DNA from: Actinomycetota bacterium
GTDB lineage: Bacteria > Actinomycetota > Acidimicrobiia > Acidimicrobiales > Ilumatobacteraceae
Assembly: GCA_963169665.1 (NCBI GenBank)
Contig: CAUJET010000140.1
Coordinates: 1-37,067 of the forward strand
DNA: 37,067 bases
Direction of reading: 5' to 3'
The position numbers and the translations under genes were made by a program. Below, one piece after another: positions 29,626 to 37,067 of this stretch; within the stretch, counting starts at the first letter, position 1; the number at the start of each line of letters is the position of its first letter. Under the pieces are notes generated by a model, which saw only the letters and a list, made by a program, of their open reading frames with translations, ran no database searches and had not been told where the DNA came from.

Positions 29626-30477
29626 GTGATCGGAACGCTCGGCGACCTGGTGGAGGACATCGCGGTCAGGGTCGGTGTGGCGGTGAACGTCGCGTCCGAC
29701 ACGGAGGCGCACATCCGTCGTCGCCGTGGCGGCAGCGCCGCCAACACCGCAGTGGCGGTGGCCAGGGCGGGTGGCCGGGCGCGGTTCATCGGACAGGTGG
29801 GCGCCGATGCCATCGGCGCAGCGCTCGTGGCCGAGACCGAGGCGGCGGGCGTGGAGGTGGTCGCCAGGCGCGCCGGCCGCACGGGCACGATCGTGGTGCT
29901 CGTCGATCACCTGGGCGAGCGGTCGATGCTGACCGATCGGGGTGCGTGCGCCGATCTCGACGATCCCGATCCGGCGTGGCTCGACGGGCTGCAGGTGCTG
30001 CACGTGCCCGCGTACTCGCTCGCCGGGGGGCGGCTGGCCGAGACAGCGGTGACGCTCGTGAACTGGGCGCACGAGCGGGGGGTCATCGTGTCGATCGATG
30101 CGTCGTCGGCTGCGGTCATCGAGGCGTATGGCGCGGGCCGGATGCGCAACCTGTTGTGGTCGCTGCAGCCGCACGTGCTGTTGTGCAACGAGCTCGAGGC
30201 GCAGGTGCTGTCGGCCGCCGGCGGGGTCGACGGCATCGCGACCGCGGCGACGGTGGTGAAGCAGGGTCCCGATCCGGCGTTGGTGTCGGTGCCGGGCGAG
30301 GGCGTGGTGGAGGTGCCGGTGCCGGCCCTGTCCGACGTCACCGACACCACGGGTGCCGGCGATGCGTTCGCCGCTGGGTTCCTCCTGGCGGTCGCCGGAG
30401 GTGCCCTCGCGGTCGAGGCCGCGGCGGCTGGCCACCAGACGGCGCGGGCGGCGATCACGGCGGTCTCGGCCGACTGA
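29626..30477 (+). CDS. PfkB-family sugar/nucleoside kinase
   Basis: 283 aa. The N-terminal signature region RRRGGSAANTAVAVARAGG and the C-terminal signature DTTGAGDAFAAGFL (Asp being the catalytic base, GAGD the anion hole) mark a ribokinase/PfkB enzyme, which phosphorylates a sugar, nucleoside or similar alcohol with ATP. Length is normal. The substrate cannot be read. I prefer GTG 29626 over GTG 29617 because of the 7-nt distance to TAGCGT and because family members begin close to the first beta strand (VIGTLGDLVED). It stands alone between the Rieske and esterase genes. Confidence 0.85.
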   Translation: MIGTLGDLVEDIAVRVGVAVNVASDTEAHIRRRRGGSAANTAVAVARAGGRARFIGQVGADAIGAALVAETEAAGVEVVARRAGRTGTIVVLVDHLGERSMLTDRGACADLDDPDPAWLDGLQVLHVPAYSLAGGRLAETAVTLVNWAHERGVIVSIDASSAAVIEAYGAGRMRNLLWSLQPHVLLCNELEAQVLSAAGGVDGIATAATVVKQGPDPALVSVPGEGVVEVPVPALSDVTDTTGAGDAFAAGFLLAVAGGALAVEAAAAGHQTARAAITAVSAD

Positions 30478-30531
30478 TCGGCACACCGGGTTCATGCCCT
30501 CGGGTGAGGCCGGCTCACTCGCGCCGCGACG

Positions 30532-30537
30532 TATCGT
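30532..30537 (+). promoter_or_regulatory. Putative -10 box of leaderless esterase transcript
   Basis: TATCGT followed by 7 nt and GTG at 30545. Confidence 0.5.
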
Positions 30538-30544
30538 GCCGACC

Positions 30545-32431
30545 GTGAGGTGGACGCGACGCTGGCTCGGGATGGCTGCCGTGGCGGTCGCAGCGCTCGC
30601 GGTCTGCGTTGGTGGCGCCCCGGGTGCGCCGGCACGGGTGGCGACGGCGGCGACGCGGTACCTCGACCCGATCTTCCTACCGGACGTACAGCGCGACGTC
30701 GTCTACGGCACGGCGACGGCGGCCGACGGTTCGCGGGTGGAACTGCGGCTCGATCTGTACACGCCACGGGGCGACACGGCGAGCGATCGGCCGGTGTTCG
30801 TGTTCGCCCACGGTGGCTACTTCTTCACCGGCGACAAGAGCACCACGGTCACGTGGGCGCAGCGCATGGCCCAGCGAGGGTACGTGGCCGCATCGATCAA
30901 CTATCGGCTCGGCACGGCGCCCGTGCTGTACCCGGTGGACACGCCCACCGAGTTCCAGGTGGTGAACGACGCCCGCGCGGACATGCAGACCGCGGTGCGC
31001 TGGTTCCGTGCCAACGCCGCGTCGCTGCGCATCGACCCCGACCGGATCGCGGTCGGCGGCACGAGTGCAGGAGCGGTGACGGCGCTCGGGGTGGCGGCCA
31101 ATGCCGATGCGCCGCTGCCCGGTGACCACGAGGAGTTCTCCTCCGCGGTGTGCACGGCGGTGTCGTTCTCGGGGGCCAACGATCCGTCGGCGTTCGGACC
31201 GCTCGACGCCGGTGCGATCTTCCACCACGGTGAGCTCGACACGGTCGTGCCGACGGCGCAGGCGATCGCGACCCGCGACGCGATGGCGGCTGCCGGGTTG
31301 CCGGTCGCCTGGTACGAGTACCCGGGGGAGGGGCACGAGCTGAGCGACGCCTCGATCAGCGCCCGGGTACAGCCGACGATCCAGTGGCTGTACGACCGGG
31401 TGGCGACGGCGGCCTATCCGTGCTCGCCCGCGGTGGGGCAGCTCGCCCGGGTGCCCGCCGGTAGCCAGACCGAGCTCGCGGGTGAGGCCGACCGATCGGC
31501 AGTGGTGTCGCTCGTGTCGGTCGACAACGCCGCGCCGGGCTTCGTGCAACTGCTGCCCTGCGGATCGCCGGCAGGTGGGTCGTCGAACCTCAATGCCGAC
31601 GCGGCCGGACAGATCCGTTCCGGGCTGGCGGTGGTGCGCTTCGATGGCTCGGGCCGGGCCTGCCTGTTCAACCAGCAGGCCACGCATCTCGTCGCAGACC
31701 TGCAGGGGTGGTTCGCGCCGGGGGCATTCGACGACGTGGCCGACGTACGCCTGCTCGACACGCGGTCCGGGACGAAACCGGCGTCGGGCGCTCAGACGCA
31801 GCTCTCCGGGCGACCGAATGCCACGGGCGTGGTGTCGATCGTGATGACCGAGACCGACGCGGCCGGCTACGTGCAGGTACTGCCGTGCGGTGCAGAAGCG
31901 GGTGGCTCGTCGAACCTCAACACCGATGCAGCGGGACAGACCCGATCGGGCCTGGCCTTCGTGCGATTCGACGGCGCTGGCCACGCGTGCCTGTTCAACC
32001 AGCGGGGCACGCATCTCGTCGCCGACCTGCAGGGCTACATGGTCGACGGATCGTTCGACGACCTGACCGACGCGCGGGTGCTCGACACGCGAACGGGCGC
32101 GAGGCCCGCTGACGGCAGCGTGACGACGATCTCTGGGCGGGCGGCTGCCACTGCGGTGGTGTCGATCGTCGCGACCGACACGAGCGCGGCCGGCTACGTG
32201 CAGGTGTTGCCGTGCGATACCGCGCCCGGCGGGTCGTCGAACCTCAACGTCGACGCGTCGGGCCAGACGATCGCCGGGTTGGCGTTCGTGCGCTTCGGTG
32301 ACGATGGCCGTGTGTGCGTGTTCGCCCAACGATCGACGCACCTCGTGGTCGACGTGCAGGGCTACCTGGACGGTGGCGCCTTCGTCGATGTGCCCGACGA
32401 TCGCCTGCTCGACACCCGCACCCGCTCGTAG
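30545..32431 (+). CDS. Secreted alpha/beta-hydrolase esterase with three C-terminal surface repeats
   Basis: 628 aa. Signal peptide: VRWTRRW followed by a hydrophobic alanine/valine stretch, cleavage near ARVATA. Esterase domain (~40-295): HGGYFF oxyanion motif, nucleophile Ser in GGTSAGA, acid Asp in HGELDTVVP, His in GEGHELS. Then three repeats of ~109 residues (about 31435-31770, 31771-32100, 32101-32428), each with a G-x-V-Q-x-LPC segment, GGSSNLN, RSGLA/IAGLA, CxFxQ, THLV-DLQG/DVQG and a closing RLLDTR or VLDTR. Such repeats are frequent on large surface proteins of acidimicrobial actinobacteria. They probably bind a surface or substrate. GTG at 30545 is chosen because it starts the signal peptide directly; longer in-frame starts add an Arg-rich stretch. 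Confidence 0.85.
   Translation: MRWTRRWLGMAAVAVAALAVCVGGAPGAPARVATAATRYLDPIFLPDVQRDVVYGTATAADGSRVELRLDLYTPRGDTASDRPVFVFAHGGYFFTGDKSTTVTWAQRMAQRGYVAASINYRLGTAPVLYPVDTPTEFQVVNDARADMQTAVRWFRANAASLRIDPDRIAVGGTSAGAVTALGVAANADAPLPGDHEEFSSAVCTAVSFSGANDPSAFGPLDAGAIFHHGELDTVVPTAQAIATRDAMAAAGLPVAWYEYPGEGHELSDASISARVQPTIQWLYDRVATAAYPCSPAVGQLARVPAGSQTELAGEADRSAVVSLVSVDNAAPGFVQLLPCGSPAGGSSNLNADAAGQIRSGLAVVRFDGSGRACLFNQQATHLVADLQGWFAPGAFDDVADVRLLDTRSGTKPASGAQTQLSGRPNATGVVSIVMTETDAAGYVQVLPCGAEAGGSSNLNTDAAGQTRSGLAFVRFDGAGHACLFNQRGTHLVADLQGYMVDGSFDDLTDARVLDTRTGARPADGSVTTISGRAAATAVVSIVATDTSAAGYVQVLPCDTAPGGSSNLNVDASGQTIAGLAFVRFGDDGRVCVFAQRSTHLVVDVQGYLDGGAFVDVPDDRLLDTRTRS
31435..32428 (+). repeat. Three in-frame ~327-bp coding repeats
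   Basis: The VQ-x-LPC segments begin near 31539, 31864 and 32191, a spacing of about 326 bp. DNA similarity is high between repeats 2 and 3 and lower for repeat 1, suggesting two rounds of duplication. Confidence 0.8.
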
Positions 32432-32451
32432 CGAGCGGCACGGGCGTCACC

Positions 32452-32481
32452 GGTCAGGTCGGGTCAGGTCGGGTCGGGTCA
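32452..32481 (+). repeat. 10-bp tandem repeat, about three units
   Basis: GGTCAGGTCG at 32452-32461 and 32462-32471, then GGTCGGGTCA. It fills the gap between two convergent gene ends and includes the stop codon of the minus-strand gene. Confidence 0.75.
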
Positions 32482-33762
32482 GGGGCGTTCGGCGATCTCG
32501 ACGGGCTGAGCGAACGCATCGGCGAAGTCGGGGCCGATACCGATGGGCTCGACGTCGACACCGACGACATTGCGGATCCAGGCCGTCACCGCGTGGCGGA
32601 TCATCGGGAACGTGTCGGCCACCGGCACGGCGGGCGGCACACAGCCGTCCTCGCCGAGGGAGCGAAGTCCCTCGAACCCGTCCAGCAGCGATCCGAGGCC
32701 GGATTGCTCGGCGAGGCCGATGATGCCGGTGCCGCCACCGAAGGTGCAGAAGTCGTCGAACGCGTTGTGGCCTGCCCCGTCGATGATCCACAGCAGGCTG
32801 GGGGTTCCGGCGAGCTCGAACGCCGGTCGAGTGCGTTCCTCGGCGGGCACCCGAGCGTCCGCAGAGCCGGCCATGAAGAACGACGGCTTGTCGGGGAGCG
32901 TCGGAATCGTGGTCGACGTCGTCGCGTCGGTCGGTGCGTCGTCGGTCGATGATCCGCCGAGGAAGACACCTGACGCCATCGAGACGTAGCCGCTGATGCG
33001 ATCGTCGGCGGCTGCCTGCAGCACCGAACCACCTCCGGCGGAGTGCCCCACGGCCACGACCCGGGAGGTGTCGACGTGCGCGGCGAGCAGGCCGTCGGAC
33101 GACTGATTCTCCGCATCGATGAGGTCGAGCGTCTGGAGGAGGTCGTCCGCCGCAGACTGCTGTCCGGCATCGAGCTCGCCGAGGAGCACGGTCGACAACT
33201 GCCGCGACGGATGATCGGGCGACGCGACGACGAATCCCCACGATGCGAGATGCGCCGTGAGGAACGTTTGGTACACGCGGAAGCCGGCGAACCCATGGCT
33301 GACGAGTACCAGTGGGAACTCACCGTCGGCAACCGCGGCATCGCGCTCGCCGTCGAAGGTGTAGCCGGCAGGGGCGTCCGACGTGAGGAGGGCGCGAATG
33401 GCCTCCGGCAGGTAGTCACGGGTCTCGTAGGTCACGGGGCCGGAGGGACCGTCGACGGCCGGATACCAGACCTCCACCTGGTTCCCAGCCGGCAGCGTGT
33501 AGGTGGTCGCGCCGACCCGGTACGGGCCGGGCTCGGCGTAGGTGGCCGCGATGGCGGCGAGGTCGAGCGTGGTGGTCGGCGCCGCTTCGGTGGTGGTGGC
33601 CGCTGCTTCTGTGGTGACGGGTGCAGCCTCCGTGGTGGGTGCTGCAGCCTCGGTGGTGGCAGGCACCGCGGTGGTGGGGGCCGAGCTGTCGTCGTCGCTG
33701 CTGCAGGCGGCGAGGCCGAGCAGGACGACGGAGAGGGAGGCGAGCACACGACGGGAGGTCAT
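32479..33762 (-). CDS. Lipoprotein alpha/beta hydrolase (PAF-acetylhydrolase/dienelactone-hydrolase-like)
   Basis: 427 aa. Lipobox LLGLAAC with Cys20, so it is anchored to the outside of the membrane. A ~50-residue Thr/Glu/Ala/Pro linker with TTEAA repeats follows. The hydrolase core has WYPAVDGPSGP, LVSHGFAGF (oxyanion), the nucleophile Ser in GHSAGG, an Asp region after SFFMAGSADARVP and the final His in DGAGHNAFDDF. It probably hydrolyses a lipid or ester outside the cell. A second secreted hydrolase lies in the convergent gene at 30545. ATG at 33762 is the first Met with a signal peptide; it is divergent from the VOC gene. Confidence 0.82.
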   Translation of the reverse strand: MTSRRVLASLSVVLLGLAACSSDDDSSAPTTAVPATTEAAAPTTEAAPVTTEAAATTTEAAPTTTLDLAAIAATYAEPGPYRVGATTYTLPAGNQVEVWYPAVDGPSGPVTYETRDYLPEAIRALLTSDAPAGYTFDGERDAAVADGEFPLVLVSHGFAGFRVYQTFLTAHLASWGFVVASPDHPSRQLSTVLLGELDAGQQSAADDLLQTLDLIDAENQSSDGLLAAHVDTSRVVAVGHSAGGGSVLQAAADDRISGYVSMASGVFLGGSSTDDAPTDATTSTTIPTLPDKPSFFMAGSADARVPAEERTRPAFELAGTPSLLWIIDGAGHNAFDDFCTFGGGTGIIGLAEQSGLGSLLDGFEGLRSLGEDGCVPPAVPVADTFPMIRHAVTAWIRNVVGVDVEPIGIGPDFADAFAQPVEIAERP

Positions 33763-33877
33763 GGGCTCAGGTTGGCACGGGCGATACGGACGTGTCGGAT
33801 CGACCTCGGCCGCGAACTCGGATGATTCGCACCGGTGCACTGGGACAGACTCTGGCCATGGCGAGCGAGCAGCAGCG

Positions 33878-34249
33878 ATGATCAGGTTGGGCACGGTCGT
33901 GGTGGGTGCCGACGACGTGGCGCGGGCCGTGGCGTTCTGGTCGGAGACGCTCGGCTACCGGGCGGTGGCCTTCGACGACGCCGACGACGGATTCACGATC
34001 CTCGTGCCACCGTCGGGCGAGGGCACTCGCGTGGGGATCCACCGGAGTGCCGCACCGGTGCAGGGACACCCTCGGGTGCACCTCGACCTGATCGTCGACA
34101 GTGCTGCTGAGCAGGAACTCGAGGTGAACCGTCTCGTCGGTCTCGGCGCGACGAGTGTGGCGTGGGCGTACCCGGACGACCCCGACTTCGTGGTGCTCGC
34201 CGACACCGAGGGGAATCGCTTCTGTGTGGTCGACACGAGCCACGGCTGA
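33878..34249 (+). CDS. VOC (glyoxalase/bleomycin-resistance) family protein
   Basis: 123 aa, one pair of beta-alpha-beta-beta-beta modules. The start TVVVGADDVARAVAFWSETLGYR and the later HLDLIVDS and FVVLADTEGNRFCVVD are typical. Likely metal ligands are the His in RVHLDL and the Glu in DTEGNRF. The fold serves lyases, dioxygenases and binding proteins, so the reaction is open. It stands alone, divergent from the lipoprotein hydrolase and just before the tRNA-Cys promoter. Confidence 0.8.
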   Translation: MIRLGTVVVGADDVARAVAFWSETLGYRAVAFDDADDGFTILVPPSGEGTRVGIHRSAAPVQGHPRVHLDLIVDSAAEQELEVNRLVGLGATSVAWAYPDDPDFVVLADTEGNRFCVVDTSHG

Positions 34250-34264
34250 GCGGGCTCCCATTCG

Positions 34265-34295
34265 TTGGGTCGAATCGACGCCGACCCGGTAGGGT
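34265..34295 (+). promoter_or_regulatory. Putative tRNA-Cys promoter
   Basis: TTGGGT (34265-34270) and TAGGGT (34290-34295) with 19 nt between them, 35 nt before the tRNA. A small perfect hairpin (CACGGG/CCCGTG, 34308-34323) lies in the leader. Confidence 0.45.
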
Positions 34296-34330
34296 TTCCG
34301 CCTGCTGCACGGGCTCGCCCGTGACGCGAT

Positions 34331-34405
34331 GGCGACGTGGCCGAGTGGTTCAGGCAAGGGCCTGCAAAGCCCTGTACATGGGTTCGATTCCCATCGTCGC
34401 CTCCA
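34331..34405 (+). tRNA. tRNA-Cys (GCA)
   Basis: The acceptor stem GGCGACG (34331-34337) pairs with CGTCGCC (34395-34401). The anticodon loop CTGCAAA, closed by AGGGC/GCCCT, gives anticodon GCA. The T-arm has GGTTCGATTCC. The discriminator base is T (U73), the identity base for cysteine, and CCA is encoded (34403-34405). An integrase gene lies directly downstream. Confidence 0.95.
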
Positions 34406-34450
34406 GCCCCTGACCTGGTAAAGTACCAGCTCAGGGGCTCTTTTCGTTTT
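34405..34450 (+). terminator. Rho-independent terminator after tRNA-Cys
   Basis: AGCCCCTGACCTGGT (34405-34419) pairs with ACCAGCTCAGGGGCT (34425-34439) with one mismatch, then CTTTTCGTTTT follows. It shares one base with the tRNA CCA end. This is the only classical T-tailed terminator in the window. Confidence 0.85.
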
Positions 34451-34474
34451 CCCACTATCGTCCGCCACTGTCCC

Positions 34475-34524
34475 CTGGTGACCACCAGAAACCACCGTTT
34501 TGTTCCCATCGTGTGCACAAAACG
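34475..34524. promoter_or_regulatory. Two dyads in the integrase control region
   Basis: CTGGTG-AC-CACCAG (34475-34488), and CGTTTTGT (34496-34503) with its exact reverse complement ACAAAACG (34517-34524). They lie 19-68 nt before the integrase ATG and could be operators or recombination-protein sites. TTCCCATCGT, found in the tRNA T-arm end (34388-34397), recurs inside the second dyad (34503-34512). Confidence 0.45.
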
Positions 34525-34542
34525 TTCCCACGGGGAGGGCCG

Positions 34543-35640
34543 ATGGCATCGATCCAGAAGCGCAGTGACGGGTATCAGGTCCGCTACCGCGATCCAGTCG
34601 GACAGCAACGAGCACGACAGTTCAAGCGCAAGGTCGATGCCGAGCGCTTCGCCAGGGAGGTCGAGGTCGACAAGGACCGCGGTGCCTGGATCGATCCGAA
34701 GGGTGCCGACGTGCCCCTCGCAGTGTGGGCCGAGTCCTTCATGGCGATGTGCGTGTCGCTGTCGCCGACGACGATCGAGACGTACCGGCGCGATCTCGAC
34801 AAGTACGTGCTGCCGGCGTTCGGTGCTCGCCGGCTCGGGCAGTTGCGCGCCGAGGAGATCGAGCGGTGGCTGAACGACGAGATCGTTGCCGGCATCGCGT
34901 CGTCGTCGGTGCACCGGCACTATCGGACGCTGCGTCGTGTGTTGCAGGCCGCGGTCGAGAAGGAGCGGTTGCTGACGAACCCGTGCAACCGCGTGCGTCC
35001 GCCGAAGGTGACCACGCGGAAGATGACCGTGCTCGACTGGGATCAGTGCCTGACGGTGGCCGAGGCGACGTCGCCGCGCTACCGGGCGATGATCTACCTC
35101 GCGCTCGATTCGGGCATGCGATGGAGCGAGCTCGTCGGCCTTCGTCGATCGCAGGTCGATCTCCTACGTCGCAAGGTGCGCGTGACCGAGCAGCTGGTCG
35201 AGTTGAGCGATCGCACCCGGTTGCGCAAGGAGCCGAAGACGACGGCGGGCGTGCGGTCGATCACGATCTCGAAGCTGACGGCTGGCATGCTCTCCGCACA
35301 CCTCGAGGCCTTCGGTCGAGCCGATGCGGACTCGTTGGTGTTCACGACCGCGGCCGGTACGCCGATCTCGCACTCCAGCTTCCAGACGCACCACTTCAAG
35401 CCGGCGTTGAAGGCTGCTGGTGTCGAGGCCCGCTTTCACGATCTGCGACACACGAGCGTCGCCCTGGCGATTGCCGCTGGTGCGCACCCGAAGGCGATCC
35501 AGGTGCGCATGGGCCACAGCTCGATCACGGTGACACTCGATCGATACGGCCATCTGTTCCCCGAACTCGACGAAGCGATCGCCGACGCGTTCAACGAAGG
35601 CTGGAGAGCCGCAAGAGCCGCCGCTGGCATGGTCGCCTGA
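34543..35640 (+). CDS. Tyrosine recombinase/phage-type integrase
   Basis: 365 aa. An N-terminal AP2-like arm-binding domain (SIQKRSDGYQVRYRDPVGQ), a SAM-like core-binding domain (~65-150), and the catalytic domain with Arg in SGMRWSELVGL, Lys in the beta-hairpin (KEPKTTAGVR), His-x-x-Arg in HDLRHTS, His in GHSS, and Tyr in DRYGH. All catalytic residues are present, so it should be active. GGGGAGGG precedes the ATG at 34543. Position just behind tRNA-Cys is the classic arrangement for an integrating element whose attachment site is the tRNA 3' end. The element would extend rightwards, out of the window. Confidence 0.95.
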   Translation: MASIQKRSDGYQVRYRDPVGQQRARQFKRKVDAERFAREVEVDKDRGAWIDPKGADVPLAVWAESFMAMCVSLSPTTIETYRRDLDKYVLPAFGARRLGQLRAEEIERWLNDEIVAGIASSSVHRHYRTLRRVLQAAVEKERLLTNPCNRVRPPKVTTRKMTVLDWDQCLTVAEATSPRYRAMIYLALDSGMRWSELVGLRRSQVDLLRRKVRVTEQLVELSDRTRLRKEPKTTAGVRSITISKLTAGMLSAHLEAFGRADADSLVFTTAAGTPISHSSFQTHHFKPALKAAGVEARFHDLRHTSVALAIAAGAHPKAIQVRMGHSSITVTLDRYGHLFPELDEAIADAFNEGWRAARAAAGMVA

Positions 35641-35688
35641 CGTGCCGCACCCATCGGCGACATTCCGGCGTTGTGGGACGCTCCTCGA

Positions 35689-37067
35689 TCAAGAGTGCTT
35701 CGGTGTGCAGAGGACGTGGCTGCCGATCGTGGTGAGGTCGAAGTGTTCGAGTTGGGTGCGGTTGAAGCGGATCTCCTTGCTTGCGGTTCCGTAGGGGAAG
35801 ACGTCGTCGAGGTAGTGGAAGACGAGGGCGTCGTCTTCGATGGCGAGGACGAAGGCGTCGATCGGTCCGAATCGGCTCGACGCTGCAGTGCTGGCGAACT
35901 CGGTGGGATCGTCTACGTCGGCGAGGTGCTGCAGGAACTCGATCCGTGCGCTGAACTCGGCGGCCGGGTTGGCGTAGTGGGCGTCCCACGGGAGGAATGC
36001 GTGGTTCGGGTAGAAGGCGAGGAGGTCGATCCGGTCGGAGATGAGCGTGGCTCGTTGCCCGACTCTGGCTTCGACGAGTCGTTGCACGGCGGCTGGGGAC
36101 GAAGGGTTGTCCGGGTCGTCGGGTAGCTGGGCGGTTCGCGCAGCAGCGGTGAGCGGGCTGTCGATGACCGTGGTGAGGAACTGTTGTCCGGCGCTGATCG
36201 CGATGATGGCGGTGATGGCGCCGGCGAGTCGGTTGAGGTCTCGGCGATCGCATCGTGCTGAGGCGTACTGGTGTGCGGCGGCCAGGGCCCGGATGCCTGC
36301 GCACGCGGCGACGGTCGGGATGATCGGTTTGGCACGGAATGACAGCAGCGGCTGGTCCGCGAGCGCAGCGATCGCGCCGAGCGCATACCAGAGGTACGTC
36401 GCAGCGAGGAGTGACAGGAGACGTCGGGAGAGTTCGTCGCGTGTGGCGGTCCAGATGAGGTGGGCGACTCCGGCGAGCATGAGCATGCCGGGGATCGTGG
36501 GGTCCAGCATGGGGAGCGGGACGAGTGCGTGGTGTTCGGCGAACCATCGGTTCGCGAGCGAGTCGGGCGATGGCGCGGTCGTGATGCTGATCGCGAGCGG
36601 CACCCAGAACGGTGACGCGACGGCGAGCGACACTGCGCCGATCCGGGCGATCGCGAGGAGGTGAACGCCTGTCCAGCGCCGGGTGATGATGCGGTCGAGG
36701 ACGACGTGAACGGCGATGGCGAGAACGCCGACGAGCAGGAAGTAGTAGTAGGTCGTGAACAGTGCTGCCCCGATGAACCCCAAGAGAACCGTTCTGCGAG
36801 CGGGGGCGCCGCGGGGTGTGCCGACGGTGAGGATCCACCATGGGATGAATGCGGTGAGCGTGAGCCAGGCGTACGGCTCGTAGAAGTTCTCGACCATCAG
36901 CGGCACGACCGCCATCAGGGCTGCGGGCCGGCCGGACACGACGCGGCGCCAGCCGAGGTAGGCGATGGATGGAGCGATGAGTGCTGAGCCGATCGCGCCG
37001 ATCTTGAGCATCTGCCACGGCTCGGTGTCGGTGAGTGCGGCGATGCGACCGAGGAGCCAGAAGTAGC
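35689..37067 (-). CDS. Multi-pass membrane glycosyltransferase, AftA (arabinofuranosyltransferase)-like; 5' end outside window
   Basis: The frame stays open to the right edge (about 459 residues seen). Several hydrophobic helices fill the first ~300 residues; the last ~150 form a soluble domain ending PIDAFVLAIEDDALVFHYLDDVFPYGTASKEIRF and IGSHVLCTPKHS. Layout and ending recall the GT-C type arabinofuranosyltransferase AftA, which primes arabinan on galactan of the actinobacterial cell wall. The call rests on layout and a faint motif resemblance. The residue before the first Met at 37011 continues a plausible protein (YFWLLGRIAAL), so 37011 is not the start. It may be the first cargo of the tRNA-Cys element or a chromosomal gene beyond it. 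Confidence 0.6.
   Translation of the reverse strand, partial: YFWLLGRIAALTDTEPWQMLKIGAIGSALIAPSIAYLGWRRVVSGRPAALMAVVPLMVENFYEPYAWLTLTAFIPWWILTVGTPRGAPARRTVLLGFIGAALFTTYYYFLLVGVLAIAVHVVLDRIITRRWTGVHLLAIARIGAVSLAVASPFWVPLAISITTAPSPDSLANRWFAEHHALVPLPMLDPTIPGMLMLAGVAHLIWTATRDELSRRLLSLLAATYLWYALGAIAALADQPLLSFRAKPIIPTVAACAGIRALAAAHQYASARCDRRDLNRLAGAITAIIAISAGQQFLTTVIDSPLTAAARTAQLPDDPDNPSSPAAVQRLVEARVGQRATLISDRIDLLAFYPNHAFLPWDAHYANPAAEFSARIEFLQHLADVDDPTEFASTAASSRFGPIDAFVLAIEDDALVFHYLDDVFPYGTASKEIRFNRTQLEHFDLTTIGSHVLCTPKHS

Overview
The window is high-GC actinobacterial DNA. A tRNA-Cys with an encoded CCA end, apparently leaderless GTG/ATG starts 6-7 nt behind TANNNT-like boxes, surface repeats ending in RLLDTR, and an arabinofuranosyltransferase-like protein at the right edge suggest a marine or freshwater acidimicrobial (Ilumatobacter-like) chromosome. 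The taxonomy is inference. Apart from the last ~3 kb it is dominated by catabolic and transport genes.

Layout. 1-149 is the C-terminus of an anti-sigma factor (RskA type). 238-1344 is a PotA-like ABC ATPase. 1371-5068 holds a small Cys-rich protein, a Rieske oxygenase divergent from a class-III aminotransferase, and an enoyl-CoA hydratase. The hydratase is coupled to an NDP-forming acyl-CoA synthetase (to 7074). 7180-11433 carries an amidase, an N-acyl-D-amino-acid deacylase and two small unknown genes. 11457-16957 is the clearest metabolic core: an acyl-CoA dehydrogenase, two paralogous dehydrogenase-thioesterase fusions on either side of a TetR regulator, and a beta-keto acid cleavage enzyme (BKACE). 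17134-20806 is a molybdenum hydroxylase operon (large, medium and small subunits, all with 4-nt overlaps). 20956-22281 is a Tat-exported Cys-rich protein divergent from an exosortase-family membrane protein. 22187-28328 is a six-gene minus-strand operon, potD-potB-potC-cupin-amidase-amine oxidase, in which every junction is a 4-nt start/stop overlap. 28466-34249 holds a second Rieske oxygenase, a PfkB kinase, an esterase with three surface repeats, a lipoprotein hydrolase and a VOC protein. From 34331 come tRNA-Cys, a strong terminator, a tyrosine integrase (probable island edge) and a partial membrane glycosyltransferase.

How the genes fit together. L-carnitine dehydrogenase, BKACE and a betainyl-CoA thioesterase domain make the known route carnitine -> 3-dehydrocarnitine -> betainyl-CoA + acetoacetate -> glycine betaine. 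Both Rieske proteins have Glu where most Rieske oxygenases have the bridging Asp, as in quaternary-ammonium oxygenases such as CntA, so they could demethylate or cleave betaine-like products. The CoA ligase, acyl-CoA dehydrogenase and hydratase could feed a gamma-butyrobetaine-like precursor, and the Pot-type importer could bring in the cationic substrate.

Main new observations. (1) A dyad CTGA-N8-TCAG, overlapping a TANNNT-like box, stands before the orphan potA, the potDBC operon, the BKACE operon, the amidase/CoA-ligase divergent promoter and (one mismatch) the tetR gene. This is a candidate local TetR regulon joining uptake and breakdown. (2) A second dyad (TTGGAC-N4-GCTCAG type) stands before both Rieske genes and the molybdenum hydroxylase. 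(3) One dehydrogenase-thioesterase fusion has a shortened, degenerate dehydrogenase part. (4) An exosortase with the Cys/Arg/His triad faces what looks like its single dedicated cargo.
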